64,000 nucleotides of DNA, taken from the NCBI GenBank assembly GCA_903879715.1, contig CAIRMR010000176.1:1-64000 (forward strand). Direction: 5' to 3'. This DNA comes from an uncultured Bacteroidales bacterium. GTDB taxonomy: Bacteria; Bacteroidota; Bacteroidia; Bacteroidales; UBA4417. Below are positions 51,555 to 60,077 of this stretch, one piece after another. Under the pieces are notes generated by a model. It was not told the DNA's origin and searched no databases. It saw nothing but the letters and a program-made list of their open reading frames with translations. Position numbers and translations under genes: made by a program. Position 1 is the stretch's first letter. Each line of letters starts with the position of its first letter.

Positions 51555-52232
51555 TCAATAATTTAAAGACACATTATTAGCTGTATTCCTTTTGCAAAAA
51601 AATGTATCAATAATATCTGTGTGGCGCCCGTTTCTATATAATTCCCAGTGTACTATTGTGTTTTTATCCGCGTATACTTTTGTTTTGATTTTTGATTTAA
51701 CATCTCCTCCAATCCATATAAGGCCATATTGCGCATTGATATGATAATTTTCTATTCTGAACGGGTACATGGTTTTACCATCCACTTCGTTGGTTTCCCA
51801 TGATACTAATAGAGTGTCACGAAAGGTGGTTTTGCTTTCCCTGTTGATATACATTGTAAAATCAACTATCGGGCGTACTTCAAATGTTAAAAACTTTCCG
51901 TAGCGGTTAAGATCCGAGAGTCCCAAAACCTGGTTTGAGGGATCATAAGCAGGGTTTCCTTTAATGCAAAAATTATATAAAGAAGCATTTTTAACTTTCT
52001 TCAGGGTATAGGCGAAACACCCTGAACTGTCGGTGGTGAATTCCCCCGTGTAAATAGCAGTGGGCTCATCTTCGTTCTGTAGAAGCGCCTCAATTATAAC
52101 CGATTGGTTGGGAATTACCGTTTTAGTGCCGCCATCAACAACTTTTCCCTTAAGTTCAATAGTTCCGACTGTATTAGTACATCCGGAAAGAAGCAAGCCC
52201 GATACGAAAACAAATAATACACTATATTTCAT
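51555..52232 (-). CDS. Hypothetical lipoprotein with Ig-like regulatory fold
   Basis: A 225-residue lipoprotein; the lipobox LLSGC places the lipid Cys at residue 18. The region after it (GTIELKGKVVDGGTKTVIPN) is like the carboxypeptidase-regulatory beta-sandwich, continuing with FTTDSSGCFAYTLKK. The second half is beta-rich without a motif. A good SD (AAGGAGG) precedes the ATG, which is unusual for the neighbourhood. Function unknown. It is probably attached to the outer membrane. Confidence 0.72.
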   Translation of the reverse strand: MKYSVLFVFVSGLLLSGCTNTVGTIELKGKVVDGGTKTVIPNQSVIIEALLQNEDEPTAIYTGEFTTDSSGCFAYTLKKVKNASLYNFCIKGNPAYDPSNQVLGLSDLNRYGKFLTFEVRPIVDFTMYINRESKTTFRDTLLVSWETNEVDGKTMYPFRIENYHINAQYGLIWIGGDVKSKIKTKVYADKNTIVHWELYRNGRHTDIIDTFFCKRNTANNVSLNY

Positions 52233-52322
52233 TATTTCCTCCTTCTGCTTAGGATCAGCGGCCTTTTAGGGCATGCACATCCTAATGCGTAACGGTTAGA
52301 TTATATGATATTTAAAAACTTT

Positions 52323-52365
52323 CTGGCCCACTCCCGATTTTTCGGGAAATAGTTGTGTGGGCCAG
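52323..52365 (-). terminator. Nested hairpin downstream of the DUF4256 gene
   Basis: CTGGCCCAC (52323-52331) pairs with GTGGGCCAG (52357-52365), enclosing a CCCGA/TCGGG hairpin. On the minus strand it is followed by AAAGTTTTT. It lies about 165 bases past the stop of the leftward DUF4256 gene and could be its terminator, although the T tract is weak. Confidence 0.4.
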
Positions 52366-52529
52366 GATTTCAAATATACTCAAAAACCTGCCAGTTAGTA
52401 TAACATATTCGATAATTGTGCTTTTGTTTTTTATTCGTCTTAGTTTACGGTTCTTCCGGCAGATTCTTTCACAGATGAATTGTCATTAATTCAACTTGAT
52501 AGCCGGTTCAATTTTTATATCATTCGTGA

Positions 52530-53105
52530 TCAAACCCTTAGCGAACCACGGAACGCCCTGGTGGCATAGTATGATTCTGCGCCGTTGTGATATACGAATA
52601 CATGGTCGTACCGACGATCACAAAAGAGCGCGCCACCGTGGTTTCTGATTTCCGCGGGTGTTTTCACCCAGCTCGATGTTTTCAAATCAAAATTTCCGAG
52701 TTTCTGCAACTCACGGTATTGTTCTTCTGTTAAAAGTTCAATACCCGTGGCGGCAGCCATATCAATAGCGCTATCTGCCGGTTTAAACTCTTTCCTTGAT
52801 TCCAGCGCTTCGCGGTCGTAGCAAACGCTTCTGCGACCTTTAGGGCTTTCAGTTGAACAATCATAAAATATGTATTCGCCTGTTGTTTTGTCAAGGCCAA
52901 CAACATCCGGCTCACCTCCGGTTTTTTCCATTTCGTTTAGCGACCAAAGTTTTTTCTCCGTAAAGCTACCAGGAGTTTCCAGCTTTGCCTGTAATCTATT
53001 CCATTCAAGGCCTTTATGCCGGTTCATGTTTTTCTCAAATCGGGCTTTTAATATGCTGATTAGTTCTTCTCGTTGAACTGGTGACAAATCTTTTATATTT
53101 TCCAT
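52530..53105 (-). CDS. DUF4256 domain protein
   Basis: A 191-residue cytosolic protein. The family pattern is clear: ELISILKARFEKNMNRHKG near the start, LWSLNEMEKTGGEPDVVG, YIFYDCSTESPKGRRSVCYD, IELLTEEQYRELQKLGNFD and the terminal DRRYDHVFVYHNGAESYY. The function is unknown. Such proteins occur singly in many Bacteroidota and Firmicutes. It stands alone here. Confidence 0.88.
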   Translation of the reverse strand: MENIKDLSPVQREELISILKARFEKNMNRHKGLEWNRLQAKLETPGSFTEKKLWSLNEMEKTGGEPDVVGLDKTTGEYIFYDCSTESPKGRRSVCYDREALESRKEFKPADSAIDMAAATGIELLTEEQYRELQKLGNFDLKTSSWVKTPAEIRNHGGALFCDRRYDHVFVYHNGAESYYATRAFRGSLRV

Positions 53106-53643
53106 AATAGAATGTGTTATACTGATTGTTTTACAATGTTCCGCTTCCTGGGATGTACTTTGTCAGGCTGAGGAGTAGTTTAGTCATGAAGTAAGCTGGT
53201 TTAACTGTAATTAGAACTCTACTATTCTTTTAAGTTTAGCCTTCCAATATAAGTTCTGTTAATTTCAACCTTTAAAGAATAATATTTATTTCAGCCAATG
53301 AGATTACCATATAAGTAACGAGAATGACATAATATGGTACCCAAAGTTATTATACCTATACATTACCAATCTGAATTTTTGTTTCTCTCTCCTTCATCTT
53401 ATCGTATAAATTAACAAAGAAATTTTCGTTTGGTTTCCTTCATTTTGATTTTTTTGCATGGTTCATGTTTGTTACAATCAGGTTTATACCGGCATACCAT
53501 TACTTAAAGTGTTATTTACATCGATTTCAGCGGATTTATGGACTATTTCTGGAAATAAGACTGGTCAGAAATGGTAGTATCTCATTATAATGAAAGGATT
53601 AGCCAAAAAGCGTTAATTCTCAGCAGCACTTTCATTTTTTCTC
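53106..53643. other. Intergenic stretch without recognisable features
   Basis: About 540 A/T-rich bases between the divergent DUF4256 and tonB genes. No ORF with protein-like composition, tRNA, hairpin with T tract or repeat was seen. A minus-strand TAACTTTG at 53342-53349 could be a distant promoter for DUF4256. Confidence 0.4.
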
Positions 53644-53651
53644 TAGTTTTG
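53644..53651 (+). promoter_or_regulatory. Candidate -7 box of tonB
   Basis: TAGTTTTG fits TAnnTTTG and lies 30 bases before the TTG start of the TonB gene. Confidence 0.4.
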
Positions 53652-53681
53652 TACTTATTAATCTAAGGGTAAAAAAATAGA

Positions 53682-54467
53682 TTGAAGAAGAGCAACGACC
53701 AATTATTGGATGATATCCTGTTTGAAAGCAGGAACAAAGAGTATGGCGCTTATTATGTCCGAAAAAAATATAAGGTATTTCTGGCTTATGGATTGATATC
53801 TTCCGTTTTGATTACCCTTTTTACCCTTTTCCTGATTGTGAAATTTTCTGAAATTAACCGTAAGGATTTTTATTTAAATCCTGAATTCAACGGGCATTCA
53901 GCGAACATGGATATTACAGATCAGCCTTATGGAATTAAAAAAATGAAATCCGGCGGCCTTCCTTCTTCACCCGGATTAATACTTCCCCAAATCATTCCTG
54001 TTGAAGAAGCTATACCTATCAGCGAGAACGAAAAGGACACCCAGACAGGGGCCAACAGTGATTCAACTGCACACCAAAACGGGGATTCCGACAAAACCGA
54101 GGCGGGCAGCAAAGCTGGTAATGGGGATGGGATAGCAGGAGAAGTGTACGGATCAGCGGAAATATATCCAAAGTTTCCGGGCGGAGACAAAGCTATGCAG
54201 GAATTTATCAGAGAAAACCTTCATTATCCTGATATTGCCAGAACTCAGAATATTACAGGTGTCATTCATGTTTATTTTGTGGTTCAATACAATGGTACTC
54301 TCAGAGATGTTAAAGTAATAAGAGGCTTGCAACCTGATTTAGATAATGAGGTTATTCGGGTTATCAGGTCAATGCCGGCATGGAGTCCTGGTATACGCGG
54401 AGGTATTCCTGTAAATGTACGATGCATTATTCCTATTACAGTTTCTCCGCAGAAATATAATAAGTAA
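53682..54467 (+). CDS. tonB: TonB energy transducer
   Basis: A 261-residue protein with the Bacteroidota TonB N-terminus LLDDILFESRNKEYGAYYV, one membrane helix (about 32-52), a Pro/Ser/Asp-rich periplasmic spacer (about 80-160) and a C-terminal TonB domain (about 170-255: FPGGDKAMQEFIRENLHYPD, GVIHVYFVVQYNGTLRDVKV). It passes proton-motive energy to outer-membrane receptors. It starts at TTG because no ATG lies near the conserved N-terminus. The exbBD pair lies 365 bases downstream, with a repeat block between. Confidence 0.87.
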   Translation: MKKSNDQLLDDILFESRNKEYGAYYVRKKYKVFLAYGLISSVLITLFTLFLIVKFSEINRKDFYLNPEFNGHSANMDITDQPYGIKKMKSGGLPSSPGLILPQIIPVEEAIPISENEKDTQTGANSDSTAHQNGDSDKTEAGSKAGNGDGIAGEVYGSAEIYPKFPGGDKAMQEFIRENLHYPDIARTQNITGVIHVYFVVQYNGTLRDVKVIRGLQPDLDNEVIRVIRSMPAWSPGIRGGIPVNVRCIIPITVSPQKYNK

Positions 54468-54539
54468 GGGGAAATTGCCGGATTTGGTATCAGACTGAGT
54501 ATTTTCAAAAAGTCATTTACAGTGCAAATGGGATTAATT

Positions 54540-54690
54540 CCTTAGTCTCTTAAATTCCAAGTCCCAAATTCCAAGTCTCAAATTCCAAACCTTAAAAATT
54601 TCAAGTGAGATTATTCTGTATGACCTTGTTCTTGAGAATGTGTTCTCGTTTCCTGGAATTTGGAATTTGATTCTTGTGTCTTGGATATTA
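54540..54690. repeat. CAAATTCCAAG repeat with inverted partner
   Basis: AAATTCCAAGTCCCAAATTCCAAG-type units at 54551-54590 are complementary to GGAATTTGGAATTTGATTC at 54655-54675. The same family is at 2311-2357. It fills the tonB-exbB gap and is non-coding. Confidence 0.65.
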
Positions 54691-54831
54691 AATTCTGTCT
54701 CATATTTCTATCAAAGTAATAATTGCGGTTTTTTTTAGTTACTATTAACAAATTACTGTTTACAAGTCGCTTCAGAGTCGATAGTAAGTTAATCATAACA
54801 GTAGTACCTTTATACCGAAATCTTTAATTTT

Positions 54832-55554
54832 ATGTTAAACTCAGTATTACTTCAAATAGTAACAACCGGTGCCGCGGCTGATACAGCCATGCAGCCACTT
54901 GTAGGTATTCCGCAGCCACAAGGCGCTGTGTCGGAATCATTTTCATTAATTGATCTTCTTGTAAAAGGAGGCCCGATTATGATCCCGATAGCAATTTTGT
55001 CGGTAATTGCAATTTATGTCTTTGTAGAGCGGTGGTTCAGTATTCGCCGGGCTTCGAATTTTGAAGCTACCTTTATGAATAATATCCGCGATTTTATTTA
55101 CAGTAACCGAATCGACTCGGCTATTGCTTATTGCAAAAGCAATAAGAGTCCTTTGTCAAGAATGATTGAAAAAGGTATAAAACGCCTTGGTCGACCACTC
55201 AAGGAAATTGAAGAATCAATTGAAATAGTCGGGAAATTCGAGGTTTACAAGCTCGAAAAGAACATTGTTATTCTTGCTATTATTGCCGGTATAGCGCCTA
55301 TGTTTGGCTTTATAGGAACCATTATCGGGGTAATCAAGATTTTTCATGATATTTCCCTGGCCGGTGATGTTAGCATTACCACAGTTTCAGCCGGCTTGTA
55401 TACTAAAATGGTATCCAGCGCTGCCGGTTTGCTGGTTGGTATCACAGCTTTCATACTTTATCACTGGTGTAATATCATGGTTGAAAAAACCGTTCAGAAA
55501 ATGGAATACAGTGCCATGGAGTTTATGGATCTTTTACAGGAACCTTCAAAATGA
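54832..55554 (+). CDS. exbB: MotA/TolQ/ExbB proton channel
   Basis: The 240-residue protein forms the proton channel with ExbD and powers TonB. It has an N-terminal periplasmic tail (1-45), the first membrane helix at about 47-65 (IMIPIAILSVIAIYVFVERW), a large cytosolic domain, then two helices with the family MFGFIGTIIGVIKIF and TKMVSSAAGLLVGITAF. The ATG of exbD overlaps its stop. Confidence 0.93.
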   Translation: MLNSVLLQIVTTGAAADTAMQPLVGIPQPQGAVSESFSLIDLLVKGGPIMIPIAILSVIAIYVFVERWFSIRRASNFEATFMNNIRDFIYSNRIDSAIAYCKSNKSPLSRMIEKGIKRLGRPLKEIEESIEIVGKFEVYKLEKNIVILAIIAGIAPMFGFIGTIIGVIKIFHDISLAGDVSITTVSAGLYTKMVSSAAGLLVGITAFILYHWCNIMVEKTVQKMEYSAMEFMDLLQEPSK

Positions 55555-55961
55555 ACCTTCGCAAACGAAAGAAAATAACCGCCGAGGTTGCCACATCTTC
55601 GATGAACGACATCATGTTTTTCCTGATGTTGTTCTTCCTGATTATGTCGACCTTGCTCAATCCAAATGTTGTAAAGCTTACCCTTCCTAACTCAAAGCAT
55701 AACCAAACCTTGAGGCAGAAAGAGGTTACCATTTCGGTAACCAAGGAATTACAATATTATGTGAACAATGCACCTGTTGCATTCGAAATGCTTGAACCTT
55801 TATTGTCATCTGAACTCAGCAAATCCAAGGACCTCACTGTTATACTAAGGTGCGACAGCGGTATAAGCGTTCAGAACCTGGTGAATGTTCTTGAGATCGG
55901 CAATAAGCTAAAGGTTAAAATGGTACTTGCTACAAAAGCTCCCAATGGATCAAAAGGATAA
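55551..55961 (+). CDS. exbD: ExbD/TolR biopolymer transport protein
   Basis: A 136-residue protein with one N-terminal helix (MNDIMFFLMLFFLIMSTLL, carrying the Asp that forms the proton path) and a periplasmic ferredoxin-like domain. It overlaps exbB by 4 bases and the next gene by 17 bases, so the three are tightly coupled. Confidence 0.92.
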   Translation: MNLRKRKKITAEVATSSMNDIMFFLMLFFLIMSTLLNPNVVKLTLPNSKHNQTLRQKEVTISVTKELQYYVNNAPVAFEMLEPLLSSELSKSKDLTVILRCDSGISVQNLVNVLEIGNKLKVKMVLATKAPNGSKG

Positions 55962-56880
55962 CAGGAAACAAATTCAGAACCATATTTTGGGTATTGCCGG
56001 AACTCTTTTGTTTCATGGCGTGCTGATCTTTTTGTTCTATATGATCGTATTTCATACCCCTATCCCTCCATGGCCCGAAGAAGGCGGCGGAGGTGGCGGC
56101 AACGGTCTTGAAATAAACCTGGGAACCAGTAATGAGGGAATGGGTGCGGATCAGTTTGCCGATATAAGTATGCCGAGTTTCGAAAACAGGAAAGTTTCGG
56201 AACCTGTTACTCCTCCGTCCGAACAGGATGTTAAAATGGCTAAGACACAGGACGAGGAAGTTCTTACCCAGGATAACGAGGAATCCGTTGCAGTACCTTC
56301 AAAAACAGAGAATACGAAAAAGAAAACTGAAAAGACCACTACTGTCGTTAAACAACCCGTCAAACCGGCAGCGCCTGTTCAACCTGTAGTTAACCAAAAT
56401 GCGCTATACAAGAAGAAAAGCAATAACGATGGCACAACCGGTAAGCCCGGAAACCAGGGAAGAGAAGACGGTAAAACCGGCTCAGGAAATTATGGAGGAA
56501 CAGGAACCGGCAAAGGAACCGGCGATGGCTCAGGAACAGGAAGTGGTTCCGGTAGTGGTTCAGGCTCGGGAATTGGGTCAGGAACCGGCGGAGGAGTCGG
56601 AAGCGGCATTTCAGCCGATCTTGGTGGACGACCTGCCCGCAGTTTCGGGAAACCTTTCTATAACTCTCCAGAGCAAGGTAAAATCGTTGTTTCAATAAAG
56701 GTTAACAAACAAGGGAAAGTAACCTATGCGGCAGCCGGCGCTAAAGGAACTACAATTTCCGAAATCGGTCTTCGGCAACAAGCTGAGAACGCAGCCCGCA
56801 AAACGGTTTTTGCTCCGGATGATAATGCCCCGGATGAGCAAAGAGGAACAATTACGTATAATTTCAGAAAAGTAAAGTAA
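55945..56880 (+). CDS. TonB-like protein with Gly/Ser-rich linker
   Basis: A 311-residue protein with one membrane helix (about 15-36), a Gly run next to it (EEGGGGGGNG), an acidic/Lys-rich spacer, a long Gly/Ser/Thr-rich flexible linker (about 165-220), and a short C-terminal TonB/TolA-like domain (GKIVVSIKVNKQGKVTYAAA). It would be the energy transducer partner of this ExbBD. The Gly/Ser linker replaces the usual Pro-rich spacer. The frame opens at 55927, but the ATG at 55945 is preferred. Confidence 0.83.
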   Translation: MDQKDNRKQIQNHILGIAGTLLFHGVLIFLFYMIVFHTPIPPWPEEGGGGGGNGLEINLGTSNEGMGADQFADISMPSFENRKVSEPVTPPSEQDVKMAKTQDEEVLTQDNEESVAVPSKTENTKKKTEKTTTVVKQPVKPAAPVQPVVNQNALYKKKSNNDGTTGKPGNQGREDGKTGSGNYGGTGTGKGTGDGSGTGSGSGSGSGSGIGSGTGGGVGSGISADLGGRPARSFGKPFYNSPEQGKIVVSIKVNKQGKVTYAAAGAKGTTISEIGLRQQAENAARKTVFAPDDNAPDEQRGTITYNFRKVK

Positions 56881-56982
56881 ACTCTTCTTAATTGTTAAAT
56901 CCTGCTTGATTTGCCAGTTTTTAAACTTCAGTTTGGAAAAACAATCTTGAAAGCACAAAATTATTTTTAAATTTAAAAAACA

Positions 56983-57010
56983 AAAGCCCCGCAACTTGCA
57001 GGGCTTTCTG
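56983..57010. terminator. Bidirectional hairpin after the exbBD-tonB cluster
   Basis: AAAGCCC (56983-56989) pairs with GGGCTTT (57001-57007), with an inner GC/GC pair. A/T tracts flank both sides. It would end both the rightward tonB-like gene and the leftward 40-residue gene at 57038. Confidence 0.65.
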
Positions 57011-57037
57011 TTTATATAGTGGCTAATACTTTTATGA

Positions 57038-57160
57038 TTAGAAAAACAACTTAATCAGAACTAGGAGGGCAACAAAGCCACCGATGATCAGGAAAAATGG
57101 TAATACCCCAGAGCTTTTTTTTGCTGGTTCCATTTCTTTGTGATATTCATTTGTATTCAT
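57038..57160 (-). CDS. Small single-helix membrane protein (40 residues)
   Basis: A complete frame from an ATG at 57160 to a TAA at 57038. The N-terminal half is polar and charged (MNTNEYHKEMEPAKKSSG). The second half is one hydrophobic helix (VLPFFLIIGGFVALLVLIKL) ending in Leu-Phe-Phe. A hairpin terminator follows 28 bases after the stop, which supports a real gene. Such proteins often stabilise larger membrane complexes, but no partner can be named. Confidence 0.55.
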   Translation of the reverse strand: MNTNEYHKEMEPAKKSSGVLPFFLIIGGFVALLVLIKLFF

Positions 57161-57310
57161 AACTTAGGGTTTAAAATTTTGATACCGGTGTTAATACCTG
57201 AATGTTTCCAAACATGAAGCATGCTGGAATTTCAGTATCCGGAAAATAACTTGAATTAAAAAGAAGCTGACTGACGCTTTTAATCAGAACAGCATGGTGT
57301 TTGTGGTTTT

Positions 57311-57655
57311 CTATAGCCGAAAAACTCCGTTAAATATAAATACGGGTATAGATGAATAGTAATGCCTGTCTATCAATTTGAAAGGAATTTCAGATAGAGC
57401 GGGCGAAGTTGAAATGTATTTACTTTTGACAGCAGTATTAAACAGGTACGGAAACCAATGGTTCCTGTTCTGAAGGTTCTGAAGCTTGTTTCCCTGCTCT
57501 GGTCTTAGAAATATGTCTAACGGTTCCTGGGTATTGAAACGTGCTTCTTCCCATTTATCCTGGTATACAGCTGGCAATTCCAACTTAACCAGGTTCCCGA
57601 ACATCAGGGACTGGAAAAGAATAAAAATTGCGCAAAAGGATAAAAAGGGTTTCAT
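57311..57655 (-). CDS. Small exported protein of unknown function
   Basis: A 114-residue protein with a signal peptide (MKPFLSFCAIFILFQSLMFG) and a mature part rich in Tyr, Phe and Asn. No motif was recognised. The frame is open to 57697, but a -7 box at 57678-57685 lies inside that extension, so the ATG at 57655 is chosen. Confidence 0.6.
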   Translation of the reverse strand: MKPFLSFCAIFILFQSLMFGNLVKLELPAVYQDKWEEARFNTQEPLDIFLRPEQGNKLQNLQNRNHWFPYLFNTAVKSKYISTSPALSEIPFKLIDRHYYSSIPVFIFNGVFRL

Positions 57656-57677
57656 AATGCTTCCTTTGAAAACAGGG

Positions 57678-57685
57678 CAAAGATA
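57678..57685 (-). promoter_or_regulatory. Candidate -7 box of the small exported protein
   Basis: Minus-strand TATCTTTG matches TAnnTTTG exactly, 23 bases before the ATG at 57655. Confidence 0.5.
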
Positions 57686-57753
57686 GTTGATTTCCATGAA
57701 ACACTAAGGATATTCATACCCTGAAGAGATTTACCGTTATGAATTACAATTAA

Positions 57754-59700
57754 TTAAACTTTCTTCTTCACTTCAATTCCAAATGTAAACCCTGCTTTTA
57801 CGCGATTGATCAACTCGGGTAAAATGTCCTGGTATTCGCCTGCTATTCCAAAATCGGCATTGCGGAAAATCTGTGCTTTCGGATTGTGATCGATGGCAAT
57901 TATCTTTTCAGATTCTTTCATACCCGCAATATGTTGGATGGCTCCTGAGATACCAACTGCAATATAAACTTTAGGTCGTATGGTTTTACCGGTTTGTCCA
58001 ACCTGCCGCGCATATTCGGCAACGCCTTCATCAACTACAGGGCGGCTTGAAGTCCATTCAGCATTTACTCCCTGGCTTTTTAATGCATCTGCAAGTGATT
58101 TTATAAAACCTAAATTGTCTGCAGTAGTGCCTCTTCCTCCCGAAACAACTACATCGGCTTCGAAAAGATTCTGTAACCCGCCTTCACCTCTTACTGTTTC
58201 CAGAATTTCAACAACAAAATCGTCATCCTTTAAAACAGGAACAAAGCTTGTAATTATACCTTGTCGTCCAACGATTTGAGCAGGAACTTCAAATGTGCCG
58301 GCCCTAGCCGTTGAAATCTGCGGACAAACAAAACCGAGTATGGTGGCAAGTTTGCTTTCGCCATAAGTCGGACGCCGCGATTCAAGAATAGGAGTATAGA
58401 TTACTTTTTCTTTCTTGTCAATATACTCTCCTATTTCCAAGCCGGTACAGTCAGCAGTAACACCGCTATCGGTTTTCATACCAATACGGGGAGCTAATTC
58501 GCGACCGGAAGTAGTTGCGGCAAAAAGAGCTATCTCCGGCTTCCTGGCCCTGATCACTTGTTCGAAAAGGGATGAAAATGGCAGGACCAGGTATTCTTCC
58601 AGTTTATCATTTTCAACAAAAATAACTTCATCCGATCCATGCTCAATCAGGGTTTGAGCAAAGGGTTTAACGTTTTTACCAATGATCAGAGTCATTATTT
58701 TGGTATCGTGACCTAACTGCCTGGCAAGATTCCTGGCAGGAGTTAACAATTCCAGTGAAGGCCTGGAGATTTTACCATTGGTTACTTCAGCCCAGGTTAG
58801 GATACCTCTTGCGCCATCCCTGAAGTCTTTATCAGGAAAATCAGGGCGCTCAATATCCTTTTTAGCTTCTTTCTCCTTTTTCTCCAGCACATTACCGCCT
58901 TTTTTGAAATTAGCGATTAAACTATCAACTAAAGCAGCTTCATTGTGCCCTTCCGACATGGTGATCGGTGGTCGTTCGCTTACAATATTGATAACTTTAG
59001 CCACTATAGTAGGGGAGCCGTTTATGCCGATTTTCTCGGTTCCCAAACCAATATCATCAATTCCGAAAGTTGTTATGCTGGCTGAACGTGCTTTTATAGC
59101 TCCGCTTAATGAAGGCTTACGTGGAGGAATCCCGGTTGGGGTTAATGAAATAACACAAGGCATAGGCAGTTTCATCATCTGGTATCCGCCTTCAATAATC
59201 CTTTTAGCAATAACATTGCCATTGCCATCAGATTTCACACTTTCAACAAAAGTGGCTTGTGGAATTCCTATGCTTTCAGCTACCTGCGATGGAACGTGTG
59301 CTGTATCACCATCACTGGTTTGGCGGCCGGCTAAAACAATAAAAGGTTCTTTCGAATCCTGGGTAAAACCTAAATGCTTCAGCATAGTAGAAATGGCAAG
59401 GCCCGTTGCATAGGTATCACTTCCGCCCAGCTTACGATCCGACAAAAGGTATGCCTGATCATAGCCCATAGATATTGCTGTCCTTAGGGAGGCTTCAAAT
59501 GACCCCGGGCCCATAGAGCAAACAATCAATCGTGCGTCGGGATAATGTTTTTTAAGTTGCAATCCGGCTTCCAGTCCAAACTGGCAATCGATATTAATGA
59601 TTGATTTTGCCTTTGTGCGATCCATCAATCCATCGTCGCCCATTCGCATTTCGCTGGGGAGCGGTACTTGTTTTATTAAACTAATTATTGTTAAAGCCAT
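57754..59700 (-). CDS. etfBA: Fused electron transfer flavoprotein EtfB-EtfA
   Basis: One 648-residue chain holds both ETF subunits, which are normally separate. Residues 1-265 are EtfB (IISLIKQVPLPSEMRMGDDG, INIDCQFGLEAGLQLKKHYP, LAGRQTSDGDTAHVPSQVAE and the ITLTPTG-like end). A Lys/Glu-rich linker (about 275-300) leads to EtfA from about 308 (GILTWAEVTNGKISRPSLEL). The EtfA FAD site is complete: SRPVVDEG and VGISGAIQHIAGMKESEKII, then AIDHNPKAQIF. It accepts electrons from acyl-CoA or other dehydrogenases. ETF-QO lies just upstream on the same strand, pointing to quinone as acceptor. The frame opens at 59724, but MALTIISLIKQ at 59700 is the family start. Confidence 0.92.
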   Translation of the reverse strand: MALTIISLIKQVPLPSEMRMGDDGLMDRTKAKSIINIDCQFGLEAGLQLKKHYPDARLIVCSMGPGSFEASLRTAISMGYDQAYLLSDRKLGGSDTYATGLAISTMLKHLGFTQDSKEPFIVLAGRQTSDGDTAHVPSQVAESIGIPQATFVESVKSDGNGNVIAKRIIEGGYQMMKLPMPCVISLTPTGIPPRKPSLSGAIKARSASITTFGIDDIGLGTEKIGINGSPTIVAKVINIVSERPPITMSEGHNEAALVDSLIANFKKGGNVLEKKEKEAKKDIERPDFPDKDFRDGARGILTWAEVTNGKISRPSLELLTPARNLARQLGHDTKIMTLIIGKNVKPFAQTLIEHGSDEVIFVENDKLEEYLVLPFSSLFEQVIRARKPEIALFAATTSGRELAPRIGMKTDSGVTADCTGLEIGEYIDKKEKVIYTPILESRRPTYGESKLATILGFVCPQISTARAGTFEVPAQIVGRQGIITSFVPVLKDDDFVVEILETVRGEGGLQNLFEADVVVSGGRGTTADNLGFIKSLADALKSQGVNAEWTSSRPVVDEGVAEYARQVGQTGKTIRPKVYIAVGISGAIQHIAGMKESEKIIAIDHNPKAQIFRNADFGIAGEYQDILPELINRVKAGFTFGIEVKKKV

Positions 59701-59756
59701 TGTAGTAATATCAGTTAAATTCAAGTATTATTTTTGTGAATCTTTTTGTTTGTTTG

Positions 59757-60034
59757 AGGCTGGAAGTCAGAAGACGGAAGCAGGTTTACTAAAACCTGGT
59801 ATTTATGTCTCCTGAGGTCGATTTCGTATCAAAAACATTCCATTCAAGCAATCTCAGATTTTCGTTCTCCATCTCCCATTTCCCGATTTCCGACTTCCGT
59901 CTTCCGTCTTCCATCTTCCATCTTCCTTCTTCCTTCTTCCTTCTTCTGACTCCCGACTTCCGACTTCTGACTCCCGACTTCCGACTTCCGTCTTCCGACT
60001 TCCATCTTCCATCTTCCGTCTTCCGACTTCTGAC
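59757..60034. repeat. CTTCCGACTTCCGTC repeat block
   Basis: The gap between ETF-QO and etfBA is dominated by CTTCCGACTTC/CTTCCATCTTC units with period 7 (59868-60034). A reverse arm, GGAAGTCAGAAGACGGAAGC, lies at 59762-59781. The arms are complementary, so a long hairpin is possible. It is the same family as the nuoD-nuoE gap. Stop-free frames cross it in both directions but encode only low-complexity repeats. Confidence 0.8.
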
Positions 60035-60077
60035 AAAAATATCCTCATCAGTATTGTAGCTGAACCAACAGTTGCTT

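Noticed and set aside
54611-54796. 61-residue minus-strand ORF in the tonB-exbB gap
   Set aside because: It contains the CAAATTCCAAG repeat words and has no domain; treated as chance.
58778-59413. 211-residue ORF opposite etfBA
   Set aside because: It is antisense to a well-conserved protein and shows no family motif.
59805-60059. Stop-free frames across the CTTCCGACTTC block
   Set aside because: They encode only period-7 low-complexity peptides in both directions.
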